NCBI GenBank assembly: GCA_002099365.1
Contig: MSED01000014.1
Coordinates: 186,001-250,000, forward strand
Length of the DNA stretch: 64,000 bases
Direction: 5' to 3'
From: Phialophora verrucosa
Lineage: Eukaryota; Ascomycota; Eurotiomycetes; Chaetothyriales; Herpotrichiellaceae
Within the stretch, counting starts at the first letter, position 1. Every line of letters starts with the position of its first letter. The translations under genes and the position numbers were made by a program. The notes beneath the pieces are model-generated. The model made no database searches. It was not told the origin of the DNA and worked only from the letters and a program-made list of their open reading frames with translations. This document shows positions 43,401 through 53,676 of this stretch, piece after piece.

Positions 43401-46400
43401 TACACCTGCAACGTAGCGGTCCCACCTTCACGATAGGAGAACTTGGTAGGTATTCATACAGAGTACCGAATGAGTGTTTCGCATCCCTGGAAACCGGGCC
43501 TCCCTGAGTCTTCGGTGCGACATGGGAGCGATAAGTCGACGAGGCATTGGGAGAATGGTCCCCCTAAGCACGAACACGCTCGCAGTTGCAACCTGAAACA
43601 TAGGCCAACCACCTTACGACGTACTCCGTCGTTCGTGCTTTGATTGGCCACTGTACAGCACGAGGTGCGTAGAAGCAAGCTCGGGGGACTCGCCCTGTTG
43701 AACTTCCCCTGGACATGCTTTCCTTCCGTTGCGTTGAATTTCACATCGATTGCAGCTTCGAGCTACAGTACGGACGAGGTAGACTCGAAATCATGTCCGC
43801 GACCGGGGTTTCCATGCAAGCCCCTGACAGGATATCAGGTCTGCGAGTGAGATTGAGAGCGAGAGGCGGGTGAGAGGAGAGTTAGAGGACAGTTGGGGTG
43901 AGAGTGAGAGTGAGAGTAAGATTGGGCCGTCGAGTGCCCGAGACGACGCACAGCAGGACAATCCTGAACGAAGGGTTATGCATGCATGCACGACGGCCGA
44001 GGCCAGCATACATAGCAGCATAGCCGTATGGCAGCATAGCAGCACTCGGTATAGGCGTAGTGTATGCACAGCTGCATATTATGGTCTAGGGTCCACAAGC
44101 GTGTCGGGGCCCGTCTTTCTCTCACCCATTCAAGGCTTCTGCTTGAATACAGCATACTTACTTGTCCTGTCCGCTGTGCCCCGTATGAATCAAGTGTCAT
44201 TATTCGAATAATAATATCTCGTATGACGGGATCGATGCGTTTGCTACCTAGCATGGCGTTATGGCCGACAAGACTTGATATGACTTGACTTGACCTGAAG
44301 CTGGAGGTTGCGTTATGAACCGGGGCCAGAACTGGGACGAGTATGTACATACGGAGGCCCAGGACGAGCTATCTGGCCTCAGGCGGATGGTATAACGGAC
44401 GGGCTGAGCGTCTTACCCTCAAAGCTTACTGGGCTTTGTTGCGTTCCATGCACAGCTGTCGCCCCCAAGCTTGCTGAGTTCAGCAGGCACATAAGGAAGT
44501 AGAAACCCCAGTAATGTCCACGTGGAAACTTCCGCATGGGCCGTGCGTCATATCTTACCGACTCTGCGGGCATCATTGAAACCCAACAAACAAGAATGCG
44601 ACGGTACCGAGGACTTGCGCTCCTACTTCATCCATACGGAGCTGGACAATGTATGGCCCGAAGGAGCAGGGAGCATGGTGGTTTGATTGTTGAGGATGTG
44701 CTGGTTGACTGGCTGGCTGGAGTTCGTGTCCGTGTCCGCACTTGCGGTCGTGGAAGACGTCTGCTTTCCGCAGTCCGTTGACATGGCATCGTGGCTGCGA
44801 CCAAAGCGGGTTGACTCCATGCGGATGCGATGCGAATGCAAATCTGCATGCGATGTGAGCTGTTTGCTCGCCCATGCAGAACAAGTAGCTAGATTCTGCA
44901 TATGGAAATGCTACTAATAACGCAACAACTACTGTACGAGTAGGTCGTACTTCGTCCTTCGTGACAATGGTGAAGGAAGCAGGAACCTTAACCTGAACTC
45001 TAACCATCCCCGGCCGCGGGGCACAGACACGCTACATACGCCAGATGGTTGCTTCCACAAGAGTTTTCGATGAGGCTAGCTGGCAGGCACGCACACGGCA
45101 AATTTGCTGTTCGCATTTGTTTGCGGTCGAGAGTTCGACGACCCTTGTCGCTTTTGACGACGTTCTCGTATTCACGCCCAGACCATCGCCCAAGCCCAAG
45201 CCTTCACTTCGCACGCAAAAGTAAAGCGCCATCTGATCTCACTTGTCTCGGATGGCCTGACGCCCGACGAGTGACGAATTCCGACTGCTCCGATTGACTC
45301 CTACTGTACCTGCAAAATTGTCCGATGTGGAGTAGAGGACTCGTACGGGGCCATGACACGGCCTTCGCGATACGAGGACGACTACTGTAATCGTTTTCGT
45401 TTCCCACCATTGTCCGATGCGGGAGGGGCATGCAGTAGTGCTGTACGAGTCACGAGTACTATGTGGCTTGAAGCCACGTTTATTGTCCGAAATGAGAGTT
45501 TGATGTCAAACTTTGAACCTCCGCGATCCGATCCAAACCGCAATTACCACACGAACGCGTCGGAATCGCATTGCCAAAAAAGACCCCTGTGTCTGACTGC
45601 CGACCTGATGTTTGATGGCGTTTGACAGGGCTAACCCAAGTATGTATGTACATATGTACGTATGAGGGCTGGCAAGGGCTCGGGTCTGTTCGGTCGGTTT
45701 GTACTTGCGCCGTAATACTGACAGAATGTATACGCCATTGCGGAGTCCCATCGAAACAGTTCAATCTAACTCCTGCACCCTCCAGACGCGAGCCGAGGTT
45801 CGCGTGTCCGCAAGGATGTTCTAAAGTCAGTACGGACGACGCACCCAGGGCTCCGTGCGTAGGATGCAGGATGCAGGACGCGTGCCCAACATGCAAAAGC
45901 GAGTTCGGTTGCGTTGTGGGGAGTAGATAACTCGGCGTCGCAGTACGGAGTCCTCTTCGTAGCTGGATCTGAATGAGCGTGCACCAAGGCGTCGCTGTCG
46001 CAGGTACCTCGTACTGTACCAGTAGACTCCGTACCCCTCTACTCGTACAGTAGATTACGGAGAGCAGCGCTGCAGGTCGGGTGAGGGGGCCCCGAGCAAC
46101 AACTCCAGAGCGTACTCGTAACTTCGAGTGATGATACCGTTCCTGGATGTCCTCCGTACGGGAGGGAGTATGGAGCAGACTTGCACGTGGACCAGGATCT
46201 GGATCTCTCGAGTCCCGACCCGGCTCGGCGAGAGCAAGAACGTGAGGAAAGGGGAACGAAGAACGAGGAACGTTCAGAAATCCAAACCACGCCAGGGGTG
46301 GGGATGCCTGCACATTGAGAGTCTATCTGCACTGTCCTTGTCACGGAGTATATACCTCCAACAGGAATGGCCCGGCGCCCAGGCTCGCCAGGCTCGCCCT

Positions 46401-47581
46401 GCAGGCCACCGTTCGGCCGCTTGCCCCCAAAATGTCGGGAAATAAAAAAATTGACGACACGCTAAGGAACGTTCGGCACTAATTTCATGAACGCACGGGC
46501 CCGGCAGAGGAGGCTGAGAGTCTCGAGCTTGTACGCACGAGGCGAGGTGATGCGAAAGTTCACCCTACTGTACGGAGTACCTACTGTAGCGAGGGAGGTA
46601 AAGCTGGGGAAGGTCGCGATAAGGGGGTGGAGGGGTGAATACGAATGAGATTCACTTCCCTTGTGCAATGACGGATCATGAGAATGTGAGAAGGATAGAG
46701 TTCCGGGGATGGTAGAATCAGATGCGAGAAGCCGAATGATGGAGGCAATAAGGACGTTGGGATGATGATGGCATGATGCACAATGGACGTCGCGCGCAGC
46801 GTCAGACCTGAATCTGTAAAGTCTTGATTCCAAGCCACCAACTCTCCTATGCTCGCCTTCCCATATTCTCTCACCTGACTCCTCGTCTGTCCTCGTCTCT
46901 AGAAGCCATCTTCTCTCGACGCAGCATCTTCGAGTCGCTGGCCATCTTCCTCTCGATCATCCACAACCGCTTGCTCTTTTTGAAGCAAAATAAAATGCAG
47001 GCTTGAAAGGACCCCGGCCCCTTCGCCGCATATTAAAACGTCAACAGGGTATATCTCCTTCGCGGTATGACAAGTGAAATGAAGGACGCGTCTCCCCCCC
47101 TCGTCCTTGACTCCTGCCTCACTTTCGATTCGTACAACTCCTCTTGGCATGCTTGCTTTTCTCTCGCTGCGAAGCGACCGCCTGGTGTATTCGAAACTTT
47201 GTCAATGTGGAAGAATTCGTGCAAAAGAATGATTTGCTGCTGGTGATGATGATGCCCCCCCGGGAAGGGAAAGCTCACTCGGTTCCGCGCACTGTTACGG
47301 TTGTGAGATGCTTCCGTCTCCCATTTGTACAATGTTGTGCTGTACAGGTATGTTTCCTCATCTGCAATGTCCTCCCTGTCGCTAAATGGAAAGTCGCGTA
47401 ACTCATAACCCCCTGGGATACTATTGAAACATTGAAGCTCGCGGTAGATGCTCAAACAATTGACCGCCATTTGTAGGTGAGGGAATGAAATCCCTGCTCG
47501 GTTCCGGAAAGGCTCTTAACGCCACACGCTGAAATTGCGGGCAGATATCTTGAGATGATAAGAAATTCTCGAATCTTGTGT
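40480..47581. other. 7.1-kb gene desert with recurrent palindromic TAC...GTA motifs
   Basis: No intact gene could be built on either strand. All open frames are short, overlapping and mostly without coding bias. Coding-like fragments on the minus strand near 41140-41325 (GAHFTIAAGEKFEPMNEGQG), 42280-42574 and 42863-43252 may be relics, but no family is recognised. From about 42 kb onward TACTCCGT/ACGGAGTA and related elements recur: 42052, 43622, 45944, 46026 and 46571 (TACGGAGTAC). A GTACATATGTAC palindrome is at 45648-45659. A GAGAGT run lies near 43895-43920. No long terminal repeats or transposase motifs were found. Confidence 0.45.
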
Positions 47582-49305
47582 TCAGTCCGGTAGTTGGGAT
47601 ATCTTCAGATCGAACTCTTTGGTCGTCATGGGCTGCGCATGTGTTGCCCTTGGATCCCAGTCTTTGTGCTGGCTAGGGGCCCTTGGTCGCGAGAAGCTCG
47701 AGACGGGAGTGACATAACTTCGGGTTGAGGCGTACTGGTCCTGCTTCGCATCCCCAAGTTCGAACTCCTTCATCCTCGGACTGGTCAAAACTCGATCTGG
47801 AGTTTGGATGTTCAGCTGGGGCGTCGCTGCGCTGAGCATTTCGTACGTACGAGGATCGTTCGACAATCGTCTGGCATCAGCCGAGACGAACTCGTTCTTC
47901 CGGAACAGCTTCCTTCGGAAGAGTTCTGCCCAGCCATGGGTCATGGACCACCTGCCCATAAACATCAAGCACCAGAACCCACTCAGCTGCGGTAATAATT
48001 AGCACGGCCCATCAACTCAAGATTCGAGGAACAGAACTTACCCCAAGGACAATAAGCACGGCTAGGACAACACCTTCTGACTTGACCAAGCCACTCGCCA
48101 GTGGCAGGCACTTATTCTTGTCGCCATTGGTTTGCGCCAAGCAGGCCAACCAAGGCTCCGCCTTTGCCAGAAGGCCAGCGTTGACTTGGGTACTGTTGTC
48201 CATGGACACGAAAACCACGGAAAAGAACACAACCTCCGCAATGATGACAAGAACAATGCTGGCACCACGCCATTGAAGTTCAACGACCCTCTTGACTCGG
48301 CGGTAAGTCTGCCTGGCAGTGGCTGTCTTCATGCTGCCATTATAAGTCGGTGGCTGAGAGCTGGTGTTTGTCGTCTGTTTATCGTCGAAAAGACTCTTGA
48401 TATAGACCTGCACGCAATAGCCAATCGTGATGAACTGGAGGACCAGAGCTAAAGCCGCAAAGGCCAGCAATGGACCCCAATAATCTTGCAAAGCATCTTT
48501 GTGGTTGATGTGGCAGACGTTGCCGAAGCGGAATGAAACACCAGTCAAACTCAGCGTCAATGCCAGACCGATGATTGGGATCAGCCATCCAAAGGCTAGC
48601 ATCATGTAGAAAGATCGATTGCCGAGAGCCACCTCCCAGCAGATCTGGAGATGGAGGGCGAGGGCTCTGCAAAAGACCCATATGACGATGGCCCACCCGC
48701 CGAACAACAAGAAGGCTCCGCTGATGGCGCAAGAGCCGCTGGACTTCATGTCACTGGGAGTGATTGCGTTGAAACATTGTGCTGGCTTGGTACCTAACGG
48801 GATGATGAAAGCGAGCTGCCACCGCAAGTGTGAGCCATAAATGACCGGAGACCAAGAACACGTCTCAACTGACCTCGACAAACACCACTCCCAGCGTCAG
48901 GCAGACACTAAGATAGTGTCTGTGTGTGTACTTCACTGGAAGAACAGCGAAGGAAAGAAGTAGATATACAGATAGCACAAAGGCGGCGACATTGACCCAG
49001 TTGGCGATCTCGGTGCGACTTTCGAACCCTTTCGTATCTCAGCTGAAGATCCCGAACGATATCTTCTAGACCAACTTACCATCCGAGTACGTCCAGTCGG
49101 TCAATGGACATGGCAAACAACAGGTCAAATTTGGTTGCAGCGTCGACAATGGCATGCAAAATCGTCCCGCAACAACTGATATTCATCAGCAAGGGCTGCG
49201 GATACTCGAAGCGGGCGGATACGTACATCCACCATCCTTTGGAAAGAGGAGCTCCTGTAGGAACGGTGCAGGGCACGAACCCCCCAGGCTTGAAGTTGAG
49301 GACAT
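47582..49305 (-). CDS. Seven-transmembrane receptor-like protein, Frizzled-like fungal GPCR family (tentative)
   Basis: Five exons on the minus strand: 49305-49227, 49175-49080, 49028-48874, 48815-48042 and 47986-47582, 502 aa. Introns are 51-58 nt with donors GTACGT, GTAAGT, GTCAGT and GTAAGT. The N-terminus is Cys-rich and extracellular (SCPAPF, GGFVAGRFC, TCCLPCPLTDWTYSDGF). Seven helices follow (for example VNVAAFVLSVYLLLSFAVLP; GAFLLFGGWAIVIWVFCRAL; LIPIIGLALTLSLTGVSFRF then GNVCHIN). The cytosolic tail has about 120 residues and many Ser/Thr. A stop lies upstream in frame, so the start is firm. The pattern matches a conserved fungal GPCR-like family; ligand and G-protein coupling are unknown. 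Confidence 0.8.
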
Positions 49306-52300
49306 TTTGAATCGTTCGCGAAGCCGTCAAGCCAGATGGGTCAAATTCTATATTCTCATGACAGCGGTCCGACTCGCTCGGATTGGTGTTCTTGGGTGGG
49401 AGTGTTGTCAGTCCAAGGCGCGTGATGTGGTATAGCCGGTAGGGAAAAGGGAGGTGCGGGAGGAGATGTAATGGAGGGTTGGGTGACACTGAGGTGAATA
49501 TGAAGAGGACAATTACTGCTGGTCAGATATCTCCCGGTGCTAAACGAAAAAGAGTGAGGGGTGAGAAGAGAAAGGTCGTGGAGACGGGCTTGAGACGCGC
49601 GAACGTGGTCGCTTTTGGTTTTTGAAGAAGTCGTGTGTATCAGGGCTGCCCCATGTTCAGGATTACGACGAGGATTCGGCGGGGTGGAGGACTTGTCAGG
49701 ATTCGGAAAAGTCGATGCCAGCCCAGTCAAGTGAGACCTGTTGAGTGGTAGCACAGGTTCCTGAGGGACTTGGGACCTGCAGCTGACTGTGGAATTGTTC
49801 GGCTTGTTGGTCTGTTGGAGCCAAGCAAGGTACCAGCGTCGTAGCACTCCATTTGACGGGGGAGGAAGTATTTCATCGGCCTCGGTAGTGGATGGAACCC
49901 ACAGTCGGCAAAATGGTGGAGATGGTGCTCAGGCACGACCGCAAGCCATTTTGGACGACTGGCACAGGGCCTCACCCATGGCAAGCGCCATCAGTCCAAT
50001 CGCTGGAGCCCAGAGAGGCAGGAGGCTAGAGCAAAACAACAGATGGAGCGCGAGCAAAAGCTAGTATGAGCCTCACCTGCCAAGTGGCGCGATTGGACAT
50101 TTCCCACCACGTCCTTCTCGCCATGTGTTTTGCCAATGGCGGGCATGGATGGAATTGCAGACATGGAACCCCAATCGGCAAGGTTAAACGCAGCGAATGG
50201 GCCGGCAATGGATTTGGCCTGGTGTACCATCAGCGTGGCATGGGTGAGGAAGCATGGCAAGACGGGAGCAAATTGAACATGACAAAACCCAACCACAGTG
50301 GTGGATTGGCTCTGAAAATGCGACCTTGGGTCGACGCGTTTGGATGCCTCACGCTTCTGACCAGGGTAAGGAAGCAGATGCTAGACAGGGGTCGTTTTCT
50401 CTGAGAAGACGCTACTCAGGCTAGAAGATCCAGGAAGCGCAAACGGTCCAGGATGCTTTTTCTCGAGTGGACCCAAGGATGGCGCGCTCGAATGTGCAAG
50501 CTAAGCTGCCCCTGAAAGCGGACGCCAGGGGCCGCCAATTCTGAGCCGGGGCGTGGGTTTCGGTCAGACAGAACCATTATTGTTGTGACAATTGAACGAG
50601 ATGCAGGAAGCAAGCGAAGGTTCCCCGATCCGTCAAGGATGCGAGTTTGAGAAGCCGAAAGACTGGGATTACCAAGCCTCAAGCAGCCTCTGAATTCGAG
50701 TGATGACAGATGGCGCGCTGAGACGGTGTGCTGCTATCTCGACGTGGGGAGAAATCTACTTAGACTTGGAGGTGTATGGGTATGTAAGATCTGGGCAAAG
50801 GCATGAGGTTCAGGCAAGCCTGCCTCGAGCGTGCAGTATCTGACCGACTCGATGACACCCAGAAGCCCCCAAATAGAACCTGAACAATCATCGCTCACGG
50901 GCCAGCCAAGGCGGCTGCTGCCGAAGTCAGTGCGTGTCGAAATTCAAAATGGACAAGTTTGCGCATCTCAGAACGAGCTGCAGGTCGCAAGACAGCAGTC
51001 GTTACGTATTCCCTTCTCGTGAAGAACAACAGATGACGAGTTCTTGTTCACCAAGAGCGCTAAAGCTCTCGTTCGCCTGTCTTTTGGGCCGTGAAGACTG
51101 TTGAGCAGTACTCCGTGCACCGTACATAAAGATCGCCTGCTGGCAATGGCACGTAGGAAACGGATGATCTGCATTTTGTCACGGAGACCACGCTGCGGCC
51201 ACTGTGACTGACAGATCCGCGCCACTGCTGCGGGCGGCCTCACCGATTCTTCACCCAGCGGCGATTGTTGCTGAACAACTGAGGTAAGCCTACTAGCCGC
51301 AATACCGATCTACCATCGACGAAGAGTACTCTAACATAAAGACTCCGAGGAGTGAGAGGGATTGAGCGTGACGAGTCAGTGTCGAGAAACCGGTCTCGCT
51401 TGTTCGTACCTCCTTCGAGCGCATATGAGGTTTCACTGGTGTATCACTTTCGCCTGCATGTTGATCATTGTCGTTGAGCAACGGCCTGGTAGTGGCAATT
51501 TTCATGTACGTCGACTTCTCGAGTGCGTTTGACTACTACAGTACCATGCCGCATGCCGCCAAGTTCGTCACTCTTTGATAATGGTTAATCGGTCTTCGAC
51601 CAGCAGCCAGCCCGCCGGCTCCGATCGCTCCAGATTTGAGGGCTGCAACCGTCGCACAAAGATTGGATTACCGAGTTTACAAATCCAGACTTTTGACAAG
51701 GATACCGCATTCACGCAATCGCCTTGTGGCCACCGCAGGTCTAGGCCAGCTCCAGGCCTTTACTTGCGGGGACAGCCAGAATCGGCACGGAACTTAGGGA
51801 GACACCGTGACGTGCCGATCATGGGGAAGACTCTACGTACTCGTACTCTTGAAAATGTCTCTGTAAGACCTGGGCCTCTCTTACGAGCATGAAAGCGGGA
51901 AAACGGCCTCGCTTTCGTCGAGACGATTTTCTGGACTTTCGAGTGTTTTCTCGATCCGAATTTTGTGATTCGCCAGAATATCCTGTAGCGTTGATTCTAG
52001 CTCGACACTAAGGATCATTTACGGATGTCCAATCAACAACCGGAGCCTTGACTTTGCCTTCACATTGGTTCTTTCCCCTCTGGTGACCAAATTATCGCTC
52101 AGACTCATGTGAGCCCAACATGCTTTACGCGCTGGCCATGGGGCCGCCGAGTATCCGGAACCGCCGCATAACTGGGCCTAAGGGTCCTGGAGATCCCAGG
52201 CGACTTGCCTGGCGCCACGCACTACCAGCTGTCCCAGGATTCGAGGACGCAATAATGCGGTACAGCATGGCACAAAGGCGACATCCACTTTCGCTTGGAT

Positions 52301-52639
52301 TTATCGAGGAGAGCCAGCCTTGTGGACAAGGACGTCCGAATCGTCCTCGTGACTGCCTGGGGCTAAAACTGATACATCATCTGATTGTGATACCTTGTGA
52401 CCGGCATTCCAGCGTCCATACATGTTTGCTGCACCATGTTTGGCAGCGTTCCAGGAGCTCGACAGTCTCGCTTCGGACCGTCCTATATGCTGGTCTTCGG
52501 ACCGCGCCAGTCCAGGAGATGATGGATGGTCAGCAGGTCAGAGGGAGCCTAGACAGCGGATCTTTCGCGCTCCGAAAGGACTGAAAATAGTGACTCGTAT
52601 GTACTCGGGACCCAGAGCAATCTCTTGGCTCTGAATAGG
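49306..52639. other. 3.3-kb intergenic region upstream of the receptor gene
   Basis: Sequence between the receptor start and the BET5 3' end. Short plus-strand frames (for example 50066-50404 and 52120-52584) start with ATG but show no motif or splice partner. One TACTCCGT motif is at 51109. It probably includes a long regulatory region for the receptor. Nothing else is supported. Confidence 0.4.
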
Positions 52640-53294
52640 TCAGGGAGCGTTCAGCACTCGATCCTGTTTGTCATGTCAGCATAGCACTTTAGCGTCTACT
52701 GGAAGCGAGCATACCACAAATTGTTCCAGACTGGCTTCGAACAGCTCGTTATTGACGCCAATACCGCCTGGATGCTCCACTGGCGACAACGGATTCTTGA
52801 CCACGTATTCGACATAGCAGTTGACATAGATTTGCTGCAACGCTATCCGCATGGATCCGGATTTGGTGTCTGTGAGCATGACGAACTTGGTATTTGTAGG
52901 CGTCTCGTAGTAGTGAAGTTTGTATTGAGATGTTCGGTAGGAGAGAAAGCTGAAATATACAGTCAGCCACAGCGTCAACGCTACAACTGGCCAACTGACC
53001 TGTCATCTTCGCCTCCCAGTTTCCGCACCATGTTTCGCAAAGAGAAGACTGTCCCAAAGATGAGCTTTGCATCATCCTCGGCACTCAATCCAGCACGTGG
53101 TTGAGATCCGCCGTTGAGGTATGCCTGTGAAGACGGCCTTGAGGTTTTGCCGGTAGTCGAGATGGACGGAGGCAGCCATCGTCTCTTGTAGATACATTCG
53201 GCTGCATTGATCAGAACCGGGCGAGACGTGAGTAATGAGCAAGCGCGAAATCCTTACCGTGTCGATCGAATATGTAGAACGAATAGACCACCAT
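52640..53294 (-). CDS. BET5: TRAPP complex subunit BET5 (TRAPPC1, sybindin-like)
   Basis: Four exons on the minus strand: 53294-53258, 53201-53000, 52949-52715 and 52663-52640, 165 aa. Introns are 56, 50 and 51 nt. The product begins MVVYSFYIFDRHAECIYKRR, the longin-fold start of the family. It contains KLIFGTVFSLRNMVRKLG, SFLSYRTSQYKLHYYETPTN, and the C-terminal NPLSPVEHPGGIGVNNELFE. The last intron (donor GTATGC) gives the end DRVLNAP. Reading through it would give a slightly longer 170-aa product. Bet5 is a core TRAPP subunit acting as Ypt1/Rab1 exchange factor in ER-Golgi traffic and autophagy. It is divergent from the kinase gene. Confidence 0.93.
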
Positions 53295-53676
53295 ACCGCT
53301 GGATTGAGCCTGTTTTGCCGAAGAACCAATGGGTCAAGAGACGCGCATCTGGGAGTCGATTATGTCCTCGATAACAAAGGGGGATGATGATGTCTTGGCC
53401 GCCTTCCTATGTCAAGTTTCTTGACCTCTAGCTGTTTCTATCATGGCTTTGAACAACAAGTTTCGGTATGGACCGCGAGATGCGTCCTACGCCGGAGGGG
53501 GGTTCAGGAATGGCAGGTGCGGCGGGGAGCTCGAGTCTGACTTGCGCCATCCTCGATCCCTTCACGGCCCGACGTCAATCGGCGCAGCGATAGCAGCCAG
53601 AGCTGGGCTCACCCGAGCTCGATATTTATCTGTTCAGTGACTACGGCAAAGGCTTCAGCTCAATGTCGAGAGCCTC
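53295..53676. promoter_or_regulatory. Divergent promoter region BET5 / CaMKK-type kinase
   Basis: 382 bp between the two starts. An in-frame TGA at 53638 sets the upstream limit of the kinase reading frame. No specific factor sites are identified. Confidence 0.45.

Noticed and set aside
47033..47470. 145-codon minus-strand frame from ATG 47470
   Set aside because: It lies within 115 bases of the receptor 3' end, lacks coding bias, has a poly-His/Gln run and no recognised motif; more likely 3' UTR or intergenic sequence.
52120..52584. 154-codon plus-strand frame from ATG 52120
   Set aside because: Its composition resembles translated non-coding DNA (many Arg, Pro, His), there is no domain, and it sits in a long intergenic region.
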